Assembly (NCBI GenBank): GCA_026545765.1
Contig: JAIFAC010000322.1
Span: 1 to 64,000, forward strand
DNA: 64,000 nt
Origin: Plantago major
Lineage: Eukaryota; Streptophyta; Magnoliopsida; Lamiales; Plantaginaceae
Direction: 5' to 3'
Shown one piece after another: positions 25,050 to 36,043 of the stretch. The stretch's first letter is position 1. Each line of letters starts with the position of its first letter. The notes under the pieces were generated by a model. The model saw nothing but the letters and a program-made list of their open reading frames with translations, had not been told where the DNA came from and ran no database searches. The position numbers were made by a program, and so were the translations under genes.

Positions 25050-27240
25050 CTATAAATAGTATTCTTCCATCTTCTTCGCAATAGTAATAGTTTTCCTCTC
25101 GTATTGTCCGGATCTTGGTGTTTTTCCCATCTTCGTCAAAATATGAAATCTACCAACAACAAACTGCTTCGAATCCTTAGCTGTTCCGCTCGGATCTTCG
25201 TCCACTAAGGGCTGACTGGTCGGTGACGTCGGGAAGCGGAGCGGAGATAGCGGGAGATGGTGCCATGGGCAGCGGAAGAAGTCGGGGAGGAGCGGACGGT
25301 GTCGAAGAGGAGGTGATGGCGAGTTTTGTTCGGGTTTCTGTTTTTCGAGTTCGGAGTTTACTATTCCGAGGTGCTGCAGTCCGAAGTGCTCTGGAGCTGT
25401 TCTGATGTGCCAGATCTGAATTTGCTGGCTATGTTCTGGTCCGAGAGCCCGCTCTTTGTTTCCGTTGTGCTTTGTTCCGTATGTAAATCTTGGGTCCGTT
25501 CTTCCAAGATTCGGATCCGGATCTGCTGCTACAGTCTTGGTCCGATGAAGTTTTGTTTTGCCGAATCCGAGCCATGGATCCGCCATTGTTCTCCCAATCC
25601 GGCTCTGTTCGAAATGCGTTTAATCCGAAATGGAAGCTGTTCGTCTCTTCTTGTTCAAGCTCTCGGTCCGAAGTTCAGTCCGAAGTTATTGTTCTTGTTG
25701 TTCGAGTTCCAAGCTCTACAATCCGAATCTCGTTTCAGATCTGGAGCTATTGTTCTTAATCTTCTTGTTCCGTCCGAAGCAGCTAGAGTCCGAAACTTTT
25801 TGTCCGAAGTAGCAATGGCGGAATTTGCGAATCTTGAATGTTGCGTGCATCGTCTCGTCAGTTGAGTCCGAGCCTTTGTTCGGTTTCTTCTCCTCAGTTC
25901 GAAGCTTCTCTAATACGAAGCTTTGGTCAAGATTTCTACAGGCCGAATCTTGGATTCGTCTACTCAAAGCTGTTGAATCTGAGTTTTGGAATCTATTCCG
26001 AGTTTCTCTGTTATCGCTGTCCCCAACTTGAGTCCGAATATGGGTTCCACAGCTCTTTCAAGTTTTGAGTACGAATCGCTATTTATGTTGACGCAATAAT
26101 TGTGGGACTGGGTTGAGGCGTAATTGGAGCAGTTGACTCTTGTGCTTAAGCAAGATCTGGCCGCGGAAAATGTTGTTCAGTTCAAGGCAGAAGGAATGGC
26201 CTTGGCTGCTCAGGCGAAATCTCCCAGTTGTGCTATTCTGTAACAAACTCCAGTCTAGGAAAGTGCGAGTCCGGATCTGCTCTCTGTTCCTGTCCTTCGC
26301 AACCACTGTTCCGGATTCGACTTTTGTTACTCACAGATCCAGATTTGTTGCACCGGTACTGGTTCCGTTCTTGTTTGTCTCTGTTTTGGCCTTTTGTGAT
26401 GTCCAAGTCATGTGGTTCGGATGTGCTTGTTCGGATTACTACTGATGAAGTCCGTAGCTTCTGATAACTTTTAAATTGATCTGTAACTTGTAATTTTTTT
26501 TTCAAGCTGGATCTTGGCGTTTTACGGTTGAACTTGTAGGTCTTGTCGGAAAGTCGAATCATGCTTTTTGCTCGGAGCTTGCTGTTTGGATCTTAGTTCG
26601 AGGCTGCCTTCTTCGATCCGTTACTCTGTTATGGTTCAGGTCATCCAAGGTGCGGATCTGCTCCGGATTTGGTCAAAGTGATCTGTTTGCTTTTTTATGA
26701 GAATAAGTTGGATCTCTCTCTTCATGTTCTTGTCCGAAGCGTGCAGTCCGGATCTGCTACAGTTCTGAAGCGTTTTGCTATTGCTCGAGTCCGTGAATTT
26801 CGTGGTGAGAGTCTACAAGTACGGATCGCTCTGATTCGAGCGTTGTTGTTCGCTCCTCTTTGGTCCAATCCGAATCTCTATCCCGAGCTTACTGTTGTGC
26901 TCCGAAACTATTCCGAATTGGTGCTCCGAAACCGATCAATCTGGATCTTGCTCAAGCTCACTGGATTGTTCCGAGTTTAGTTAACTATTTTGCTCTGATA
27001 ATAACTTTCTATTCAGCACTTGTAATTCTCAAGAGTGATGTTGTTGTTGCTTTGTCGGAAGCTATCAGTTTTGTTTGGATATGTATAGCATTTGACATAG
27101 GGGCTTTAATTCCATCTCTTTTGTTTCATACCAAAAAGAGTGAAACAGCTTGAAGCTTGTTTGTTAATGTCTTCTTCTTGTCTATTTTTGTAGCTCCTGC
27201 AAACTTTGCTTTTGAAACTTTAGACTTGGCGTCCGCAAAA
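25050..27240. other. LARD interior: motif-dense, non-coding region
   Basis: Long antiparallel ORFs exist here (25050-25586 minus; 25326-25865 plus), but none resembles a family. The composition is distinctive. Words TCCGAA, TTCGGA, GGATCTG and GAGTCCG recur every 20-60 bases over 2 kb, which keeps stop codons rare by composition. I regard the ORFs as compositional and the region as an old degenerate repeat array. Confidence 0.45.
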
Positions 27241-27344
27241 ATTGTCAACATTCACATATGTCTTTGGACAACTTATCCATCGATGAAGCGGTGGCTTGTG
27301 ATCTCCAAAACAACATGTGTTTATGGATGGTCAGAGAGGTCGTC

Positions 27345-27562
27345 AAGCGGTTGAGAGTCCGTGAGTGGATAACTCGTCCATCCGTAAGAGGGATGGGGTG
27401 TTTATCTTTTATGACAACGGTTTTTCGGGATGGTCCGAAGGAGGACATCTGAGCAACGAGAGTCCGTGTGAGTGGATAACTCGTCCATTAAGTAAGAGGA
27501 TGGGGTGTTATCTTTTATGACAACGGTTTTTCGGGATGGTCGAAGGAGGACATCCGAGCAGA
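27345..27562. repeat. Tandem duplication of about 105 bp
   Basis: Two copies side by side, at about 27351-27455 and 27459-27561. They share GTCCGTG.GAGTGGATAACT, CGTCCAT, ATGACAACGGTTTTTCGGGA and GAAGGAGGACATC. They differ by about 8 substitutions or indels. Inside the LARD-like element. Confidence 0.75.
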
Positions 27563-28149
27563 CGAAATCCGTGTTATCTTGAGACAGTCGGGCTTATCTT
27601 GAAGTACTTATGCCGAGCGATCGGGCTTATATAATTTTGAAGTGTCGGACCCCATTAATCGGAAACATATCATTGTGAGTCATGCGCTTGTATAGTAATT
27701 GAAGCATTGATAAATGATGTGTGCGTGTATGATGAATGAATGAATGATGCAATGAATGTGAATGTATGGTAAATGATGATTTCAAGTTAAGTCAAAATAC
27801 TTACTCTTTCATCAAAAAATGTAGAGCATTATTTTCGGTTCTCCATTTTAAGAGAAGCCGGTGAAATTGGAGATCGGGATTGAAATAAACAAATCCCTGA
27901 CCTTTGAAAGTATCTCCTTGCTTTTAAGCTTATGGAGTTGGCCTCACTTTTGGTTGTGCAGCTAAAGGTGTATGATGCTTGTCCTAACCACTCTGGTGGT
28001 TGGAGACTTGTCCTGGCCACTTTGGCGTTGGAGACGGTCCTAGCCACTTTGGCGATGGGAGGCATCTAGCAATTGGTAGAAAGAGTCGGATGTTTGTAGC
28101 ACGATGAGTGTCTCACTTAGTTGGTCCGGAGGGCGTAGTCGACCTTAGG

Positions 28150-29200
28150 GGCGATCTCTAAGACATGGTCGAGGACCGCTCGAGGATATCGTAAGAAGCA
28201 GGTCAGGGACATGGTAACTGACGGTCAGGAGATGGTGAGGACTACTCAGGAGATGGTGAGGACACCTCAGGAGATGGTAAGAACAGGTCCGGGCGACGGT
28301 GAGGACCGACTCAGGAGATGGTGAGGACCGACTCAGGAGATGGTAAGCAAGGGTCCGATCTGACGGTGGTCAGGACTCAGGAGATGGTGAGGACACCTCA
28401 GGAGATGGTAAGAATGGTCAGAGGCAGCAGTGGGACCGACTCGAGGAAATGGTGAGGACTGCTGCGAGGAGATGTTAAGAATCGGGTCAGGCGACGGTGA
28501 GGACCGACTCAGGAGATGGTGAGGACTTGCTCAGGAGATGGTAAGAATCGGTCAGGCGTGGTGAGGACCGGCTCAGGAGATGGTGAGGACTGCTCAGGAG
28601 ATGGTAGGAACTGCTCAGGAGATGGTGAGGACTGCTCAGGAGGCGGTGAGGACTGGTTCTCGATGATGAGGGACCGACTCAGGAGATGGTGAGGACTGCT
28701 CAGGAGATGGTAAGACCCGGGTCAGGCGTGGTGAGGACCGACTCGAGGAGATGGTGAGGACTGCTCAGGAGATGGTAAGAATCGGGTCCGAGGCGGTGAG
28801 GGCCGGCTCAGGAGATGGTGAGGACTGCTCAGGAGATGGTAAACGTGCTCAGGAGATGGTGAGGACTGCTCTGAGGAGGCGGTGAGGACTGCTCAGGAGA
28901 TGGTGAGAACCGGTCCGTGACAGTGAGGACCGACTCAGGAGATGATGAGGACTGCTCAGGAGATGGTAAGAAAGGTCAGGCGACGGTGAGGACCGACTCA
29001 GGAGATGGTAAGCCTTGGGTCCGAGGACGGTGAGGCCGACTCAGGAGATGGTGAGGACCTACTCAGGAGATGGTAGAACTGCTCAGGGACTTGGTAGGAC
29101 TGGTCAGGGCCATGGTGGAACACAGACCGGGGACTTGGTAAGAGCCGACTCAGGAGATGGTCCGACCTTATCCGACCTTAGGGAGCCTGGGATATGGTGC
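28150..29200. repeat. Minisatellite array (unit near CTCAGGAGATGGTGAGGAC)
   Basis: Roughly 40 imperfect units of 18-21 bp built on CTCAGGAGATGGTGAGGAC and CTCAGGAGATGGTAAG, alternating with units containing GGTC.G.CGTGGTGAGGACC. The array is inside the LARD-like element. Copy number and spacing may be affected by sequencing error. There are no conserved spacers of the CRISPR kind and no coding frame. Confidence 0.8.
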
Positions 29201-29299
29201 CTGGGGCGTGGTCAGGATTGTCCCTAGGGCGTGGTCCTATCCTGCCTTCCTTAGATGATTTTTGCTAAGTGCTCCACTGACCTCATCTTCTTTTGCCTT

Positions 29300-30000
29300 C
29301 TCAAACCTTTTTAGGAAGAGCGTGATGATGTCCACCTAAGACTTGATGGAGTCATCGGGTGAGTGGTTGAGAAGGTAAGAGCCTTCATGTTATCATTCGG
29401 ACCATTGGACTCGGTAGCCCTCATACTTAGTCAGATGACCCTCGGGACAAGTATCACCGTAATATTTCTCATAAGCCTTTACCATTTTTTCCAGAGTAGC
29501 GTTTTGAGCTCCTAAGGCCTTCCGTTGGGGGTAGATCTCTTCAGTGGCAAGCCTCTCACCGATCCTTGGATTGATTGCTACATCAGGAGGAAGATCCTCA
29601 ATTTGAACCAAGGATACTTTTGGCCATGTGATCCTTACGCTATCTTTGAGGGCGAAAGCGACTAGGACCTAGTTCATCGGTCCTAGGCACGACGGACTTC
29701 TTTTGTGTTGGCCTCGGGGCGCTCTTGTTCTCCTATTAAGAAGGTTGCGATGATCTTCTGTTGAACTTGTTCTCTAATCTTTTGAAATGGGTGGTGTTCA
29801 TTTCTAGATTGGTAGCTCGACTTGCCTAGGAACCGCCAAGGGTGGAGTATCTTGAGGAGCCTAAGCATTGTTAGAACAAGCATCCGTGAATAGTCGTGAG
29901 TACGAGGCCAAGCCGGTTCTCCCAACCATGATGGCGTTGGTTACGCCTCTTTAACTTGGTGGCATCCCAACCATGATGGCGTTGGTTCTTATAGACCTTC
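29300..30000 (-). pseudogene. Gag-like remnant of the LARD-like element
   Basis: The minus strand downstream of the primer-site-like word carries short, charged, gag-like frames. 29683-29925 includes RNEHHPFQKIREQVQQKIIA; 29393-29611 includes GAQNATLEKMVKAYEKYYGD and ERLATEEIYPQRKALG. The frames are broken between them. No zinc knuckle and no pol follow. The assignment rests on position and composition, not on a firm family match. Confidence 0.45.
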
Positions 30001-30732
30001 TTGTTCTTGCCATTACTTTAGAAACGGAGGTTTAAGTAAAGATTCCACAGAGGCGCCAAAATGTTGAGGTAAAGTCCTGACCACTTAATGAATTTCCCTT
30101 GCTTTCCTTCACTCTAAGTACCTAGACCACCTTTGAGTAAGAACCACCTTGTAAGAACCAAAGAGTAAGAGCCCAAGAACCGTCGTCTTGGTAAGAAGCG
30201 ATGCGTAAGGACACAAGTAGCTTGGAGGGGGTTAGGGCCGTGAACCGGTTTGCTAAGTGTCAAACCGGTCCAGACTTTACCAAGAGGCGATGATCTACTC
30301 TGTATAATAGTCGGGAAGGTAAGAGTCTGAGAAGAAGACTTCACTTACTTTGCATCATGAAGATATGTCCATATTTATAGGTTTCCCTTGAGAAAGGGAG
30401 GACTCACAAGATCGCGCCAAGTGTCAGGCTCAGATCGTGCCAACAATTCTCTATTAGGCCCATGGCCCAATGTCTTGATAGGTCTATGGCCCAATAGGTT
30501 GGTTTGGTTAGGGCGTCCGCTTAGGGGCGTAGTCCGATAAATGATTAGGGCGTCCGCTTAGGCCTTAGTCCGTGAGCCAGATTAGGACATCCAGCTTAGA
30601 TGGTCCGATAGAAGCGGTTAGGGCGTCCAGCTTAGGTTTGTAATCCGTGGCGAATGATTAGGGCGTCCGCTTAGACGATAGTCCGATAGAGCGGTTAGGA
30701 CGTCATGGACATATTCTTGTATCAACAATCAC

Positions 30733-31106
30733 AATTTTCCTTCTTTTCACAGAAGTAGGTAACCCTCGACGTAAAAGGTAAAGATAAGCTTAATTCTAGG
30801 CGTAAAGTAAATGCGGCAAATAAAGTAAGAATGAAATTAAAAGTCACGAATCATATTACAGAGCGAGTAGTTAAGCAAATACTTATCAAATCAAATCCTC
30901 CCCCAAACCTAGTCAAAAGCAAGTAAAAGAAACTAGGAAAATAAAGTAGAAAAAGAAAAGATACTTCCCTCTCGGTGCAGTGCATCCATGGAGAAATGCT
31001 CTAAGATGGAGGTCCATCGGTAGGTGGAGTAAAGAAGTCATCCAGGCTGCCGTAGTATTGGCTCGGGCCTGCTCCAGGTGGTGGATGGAACGGTGGTTGA
31101 GGGTAG
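30733..31106 (-). mobile_element. Gypsy-like fragment A, part 4, with 3' end of the accessory ORF
   Basis: Aligns with fragment B at 35855-36130 (TTCTTTTCA, AACCCT.GACGTAA, CAAATC, CCCCCAAACCTAGT, AGAAAAAGAAAAGAT, TTCCCTCTCGGTG). The minus strand ends an ORF rich in P, Y and Q (HYPQPPFHPPPGAGPSQYY, stop near 31004). This corresponds to the C-terminus of the fragment B ORF. The ORF is cut at 31106 by a plus-strand LTR. Confidence 0.65.
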
Positions 31107-31985
31107 TGATGTGACAATGAAATGTGCGATTTTGCATGCTTTTAGACTTTCGTTTTTTTACCCAAGATGCAATATTTACATCATATTATGGCCAATTACC
31201 AACTTCTTGCATATTTTGTAGGTCATGATCGCGTTTTTGAGGAATTGCACGATTTTCGGTGCCAAAACGTCATATTTAGGCGAAATCGAGGAAAATAAGA
31301 AAATACGCTGATTTGGCCGTTGCATGGGGTTCGAGGTGTCAAAACTTGTCATGTGAACAACCAATGTGAAGATAATTGAAGATGCTACAATATTGTAGAG
31401 ACCACTTTTAGAAACAAATTCTGAAGCGAAATTGAAGAACGAGAAAATGAAGCGAAACCTAGGGAGACCACATGGTGCGGCCCCGAGGAGAGGGGGCCTG
31501 ATGGGCCTTCTGACATGATCATGAAGAATTTTCTAGAATCAGGCTTTTCCTGGCCTGTTTGGCTAAAGCCCGCCTGTCAACCTTCCTTATACATAAGTGG
31601 TGTCCAGAACCCTCTTCTCACAGTATAAATAAGACCCTTGGGGTCTCATAATCATTCACCGCTTTCAAGGCAGCTCTCCTGAGAAAGAACCAGTCATCGG
31701 GGAAGTGAAACCCCAAAACCCTAGCCGTCAGACAACAAGAAGGAGGAAACCCTAGAAGCAGCACAAAGACATTAAAGACTAAGCTTCTCTTTTCTTCTTC
31801 TTCTTTACTGTTTTTGATTCCTGTCATCATCGAACAATACTATGGTAGCTATCTTTCTATTGTAGCGTATATTAATGGAATAATTCTTAGGCGTAAATCG
31901 TGATTATATACTACAAAATTACGAGGTAAAAGCGATGGAAAGGGTGATTTGGATTGGTTTGTAATTTATGTACAATTGTATGAAA
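31107..31985 (+). mobile_element. Gypsy-like LTR, plus orientation
   Basis: Starts TGATGTGACAATGAAATG, matching the start of the minus-strand LTR at 18379. A TATAAATAAG box at 31624-31633 is followed by GGGGTCTCATAATCATTC. Downstream there are CCCTAG-rich leader-like words. No primer site or internal region of this orientation follows, so it is a solo or truncated LTR. The right end is uncertain: it runs into the 'aaatgtaattcaccc' repeat at 31985-32056. Confidence 0.6.
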
Positions 31986-32057
31986 TAATATGTTATTCTT
32001 TAAATGTCAGGGACCGCGATGTTATTAGAAAATTTATTAGGGGGGGCAAATGTAATT

Positions 32058-33341
32058 CACCCTAACGATAAATAAGAAGTGACTATGACATGCGTAAAGA
32101 GCATAAACCGTGACATAGATAAGCAGCTAGTCTCTAGGGTTTCATACTCCACTGGCTCACTTAGTTTCAACTCAGACCTCTACGACTCCACAACATATAT
32201 ATAACAAGTAAGCATCTCTCATTACAACCAGTGGTCATAAACGTAACCCATTGTCCTTTTAGGTGTATTTAAGATCATTGCCTCGTGGCAATGTTATGCA
32301 ATCTACTCCCACTAGTCGATACACAAATCAAAGTAGTACTCGGGTTGGCTCGGTAAGTAAAGAGGACGGATAATATAGAGGAATATTGGCTAAGCATCAT
32401 CAAAACATGAGTAAGGCAAAGTTAAGGTGACTTCAGGGGGACTTATCCTTTTGGACACCGAGTTTCTTCTTTCAACTTCGTCTTCTTTCAATGATAATTC
32501 ACCATCTTCTCCTTCATCATTATATCTACTTCATCGGTTGCTTCACACATAGACTAATTGCTCCTTTATTTTTTCTTTTTCTTTTTTTGCATACTATTTT
32601 TTGTAGTCGATTATCGACTCGTATGTTTTTTGGTTGGCCATCATTGGGCTCTTTTAGTCTCTACATTTTTTGATATAGTGTCTGTTTTACCGAATTACGC
32701 ACTTTTGTGCGTGTTGGTTTGGTATACATGCCATCAACCCTCACGGACATGTAGCTTGTTAGGGCCACACTGGTATGTGGGTAGTATCTGTAACATGCCC
32801 AACATGAAAACGGTGATCACAAGAACCACATATCCACTCCGAGACTTTTGTACCTTTGTTTTTTTCGGTACTTTTATTTTTTTATTTTTGGAGCAAGAGC
32901 TAGTGATTTTTAGCACTGGTAATGCATAAGTAGGGCAAGAAAAGTTACCTTTCGATGATGTTCATCTTCCACTTCTCCCCCAAACCAAATTTTCGAACTA
33001 GGATCAGGGTTTTCTTCTCTACTTTCCCCCAAACCAATTCTCAATCATGGTCAAATTAAAACATGACTCTCCTCCATTCTTTGGAACTCGTTGCATCATT
33101 TCTTCGTTTAAGCTTGGCGGTGGATAGCTGAGACCGCTTATGTGAAGCATGTATGTGATATATATGGTGGAGTTTCATAAAGGCTCAAAAAGCTTTCAGA
33201 GGGGCTAGTGAAATGTATTAAGTCAAAGGTTTCAAATCAGAGGTGAGTACCACAAATCACGTTCGTGCTGATAACATATAAAGACTCATGGGTAGTAGTG
33301 TTCACACAATTGTACACAAGACTTTTATTAGTCCAGCAAGC
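32058..33341 (-). mobile_element. Gypsy-like fragment B, 3' internal region
   Basis: Continuous version of the sequence that is interrupted in fragment A (18397-18864 plus 21349-22036 plus 23522 onward). Non-coding. Its own 3' LTR is missing on the left: the alignment stops at 'aacgataaataag' without the polypurine tract seen in fragment A. Interrupted at 33342 by a CACTA element. Confidence 0.65.
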
Positions 33342-35735
33342 ACACACTACAAGAAATCTGCCATTTAGCGACGGAAAGGGGCGACAGATAGACTATTTTG
33401 CGACCAATCGGTCAACTTTAGCGACGGATAGAGCGTTTTGCTCTATCCGTCGTTGTATCCGTCGCTATTTAGCGACGAATTCTATTTAGAGACAGATTAT
33501 TCTATCCGTCTCTAAATAGCGACGGATAGTCGATAGACTATCCGTCGCTATTTTTTTGTTGACTATTGAGTTCTAAAAAAAATAAAATAGTAATTTAACG
33601 ACGGATAGGCTATCCTTCATTAAAAAAGAAATTAAAATTAAAAATAAATAAAATCTAACGATGGATAGCTTTATCCATCGCTAGATTTATCCGTCGCTAT
33701 CTAGCGATGGATAAAGCTATCCGTCATCTGTAACTAAAAACGGGCAGCAACCCTCTTCTTCCTCATTTCTGTTCTGCTTCTCCTTTCTTCCCCAAACTCG
33801 CGAATTTCCCCCAACCTTGAACACCGATCAAAACTCCACCAATCCGGCCAATCATGGACTCTTTTCGAAGCTCGTGGAACAAGGAACTCGGGTGGCCATT
33901 CAATTTCATCTTTCTTCGGCTATTTTTCCCGTAATTGAAGGTATTAGTCTAAAACCCTTACTTTGTTAAATTTGGGATTTTTGCTAATTTCGAACAATTG
34001 TATGTTTTTAGAAGTTTGTACTAGCTAGTTTAGCTTATATTAAGTAGTGGGTTAAGCTTGAGGTTGTTCAATTGATAGATTTAGGTCAATTTGAATTTGT
34101 TAGTATCATGTTAAAATGTTTGTAAGTATGTTTGGTATTTAATTTGATATTTTCATATGTGTAGTAGGATTAGTGAGATTTGGTTGAGTTTTTAGAGACC
34201 ATTTAGTGATTTTGGTGGTTGTAGTATAATTTGCTCGTATTAACTTAGAAAGAGTTACTACTGTTTTAATTTATAATTTGTAATTGTAATGGAAATTTAA
34301 AATTTATAAAAAAAAACTTTAAACGTAAAATGCATGTAATTCATGAAATTTAGAACGTATTATAATTAACAATGCAATTATAGCCAGGAATTGAAATTGG
34401 TTGTAGTATAATTTGCTCGTATTGACTTGTTGTGAATTGCAACTATTTTAATCTACAATATGAAAGCTGTTATTATATCTTCAAGGATGACTTCTCCACC
34501 TTCGTCACCTCCTCCACCGTCGCCTACACCATTGCCGCCTCCACCCGATTCATTGGAGTTCTGCCGATTAAGTATACTTCGTCTTTCTTAGTAGTGATTT
34601 CATATCTAACATATGGCTGTATTTTGTAGTTAACTTAGCACAATTAATTTTTAACCTCGGCTTTTTTTTATGTATGTAGAAATTGCGAAGCACAGATACT
34701 TTAGCGGCGGATAGAGCATTGAAGGCAGAAATGAAGGCCGACGAAGATGCAAACATGGCTAAAACTAATGTTGGAAAAGAAATGGATGATGAGGATTTTG
34801 ACATGACCATTGAGAGGATGATAAACTTTCGATTATTTGCAAATGTACATCACATGCTTGAATATAAACGGAATCACTAGAGGTTAGTGTATATATTCGT
34901 ATCTTATTTGAGACTGAACTTGGGTGATATGTTAGTCACCATTGTCTTAGCTGCTTTTAGGACAATATGAGTGGTATGTTAGCCACTATATGTGGGTGAT
35001 ATGTTAGTCATCATTTGTGTAGTATGCGTAATTTTTCATCCATAACTCATGGTATGCACTTTACAATTTCAGGCTGAGGTGGTGAGGAGGATCGACATTA
35101 GGAATTGTCGATTCAAGAAAAGCGACATCTTCTTAGCCTTGATACATTTTGTTATGCTTCTCAATATATTTCATTTTGGACTTGTTTTTCTACCACTTGA
35201 CCTCTTGTTTTAGCTTATGTACGGATATTTAATTTCATTATGGATAATTTGTATTCGTCGAATATTTTTTGTTAATTAATACAGTTTAATTACTTTGAGC
35301 TTAATTATCGGACATTATATTTGTGAAACGGGTGAAATATGAAAATAGGCATCAAAATTAAAAAAAATAGTAATATGGAAAATTAGTGACGGAAAAACAT
35401 AATCCATACCAATTAGTCTCTATTTAGCGACGGATAATTATCCGTCGCTAAATAAACGATTTTGATTTAAAAAAAAGAGAAAAAATGACTTTTTAGAGAC
35501 GGATATAGAGCAGATTTTGATTTAAAAAAAAGAGAAAAAACGACTTTTTAGAGACGGATAATATCCGTCTCTAAAAAGTCAACAGTCTATCAGTCGCTAA
35601 ATTCGTCATTATTTAGCGACAGATAGTTTATCCGTCGTTAGGAGCATTATGATGAACAAAAGGCGGCGGATTGTTATACGTCGCTACAGTTAGCGATGGA
35701 TCCGTCGCTATACACTATTTTTTTTTGTAGTGACA
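33342..35735 (+). mobile_element. CACTA element 3, non-autonomous, 2,388 bp, TSD ACA
   Basis: Ends are CACTACAAGAAA (33345) and TTTTTTGTAGTG (35732). The 3-bp TSD ACA lies at 33342-33344 and 35733-35735. Subterminal regions carry many GCGACGGATA, AGACGGATA and TATCCGTCGC units (33365-33730 and 35390-35710), with a 39-bp near-palindrome at 35542-35580. It has a leader with a GT donor at 33941, as in the two larger CACTA elements, and the TATGTTAG hairpin motifs at 34920-35010. There is no TNP2 sequence. Inserted in gypsy-like fragment B. Confidence 0.93.
34485..34880 (+). CDS. Small split ORF inside CACTA element 3, function unknown
   Basis: A proline-rich first part (TSPPSSPPPPSPTPLPPPPD, about 34488-34550) is followed by an intron-like gap with a TTTATGTATGTAG acceptor at 34680. 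A charged second part at 34681-34880 (LAADRALKAEMKADEDANMA, then GKEMDDEDFDMTIERMINFR, then FANVHHMLEYKRNH and stop) ends the ORF. It does not resemble TNP2, TNPA or any family I recognise. The phase at the proposed junction does not fit without an indel. It could be a degenerate second transposon ORF or a captured host fragment. Confidence 0.4.
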
Positions 35736-36043
35736 CTCACTCATCAAAGTAGCATGGGTCGGGGTAGGTCGAGCATATATTAGTAAGTAGTGAAAACGAA
35801 AACAAATCTACTACCCTTATCTAGTCATACTTTATACTAAGTACTCTCTTATCACAGATCTTTCTTCTTTTCAAAAAGCAAATAACCCTAGACGTAATAA
35901 AGATAAATTTAGTTCTTAGACGTAAATTAAACTACAGATTATTTAAGTGCGAATATTTAAAGGTTATTACAGACCGAGTAATTTAGCAAGTAGTAGTCAA
36001 ATCAAATTCTTCCCCCAAACCTAGTAGAGAGTAGATAAGGAAA
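35736..36043 (-). mobile_element. Gypsy-like fragment B, non-coding, between CACTA 3 and the accessory ORF
   Basis: Resumes the fragment B sequence after the CACTA insertion (CACTCATCAAAGTAGCATGG, TCTAGTCATACTTTATACT). It includes the CCCCCAAACCTAGTA purine-tract-like word at 36012-36026, shared with fragment A at 30900-30914. Confidence 0.6.

Larger units (their letters stand above)
23749..30732 (-). mobile_element. LARD-like LTR element without pol, 6,974 bp, TSD ATCAC
   Basis: The LTRs at 23754-24447 and 30062-30727 both begin TGTTGAGG and end GTATCAACA on the plus strand (TG...CA). The 5-bp TSD ATCAC lies at 23749-23753 and 30728-30732. Orientation is minus: inside the right LTR a TTTTGGCGCC primer-site-like word follows the LTR end, and a purine-rich AACTAGGGGACATA lies beside the left LTR. 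The interior has a short gag-like region on the minus strand (about 29.3-30.0 kb), a minisatellite (28.15-29.2 kb) and unassigned DNA. No protease, RT or integrase was seen, so it would depend on another element. Inserted in gypsy-like fragment A. Confidence 0.85.

Noticed and set aside
25050..25865. Overlapping 178- and 179-codon ORFs on opposite strands
   Set aside because: Antiparallel, no family resemblance, and explained by recurring stop-poor words in the LARD-like interior.
28150..29200. CRISPR-like array
   Set aside because: Eukaryotic nuclear context; units are contiguous imperfect tandem repeats without unique spacers of equal length.
32491..32929. 60-123 codon hydrophobic ORFs on the plus strand
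   Set aside because: T-rich DNA of gypsy-like fragment B gives F/L-rich frames by composition; the matching region in fragment A does not keep the frame.
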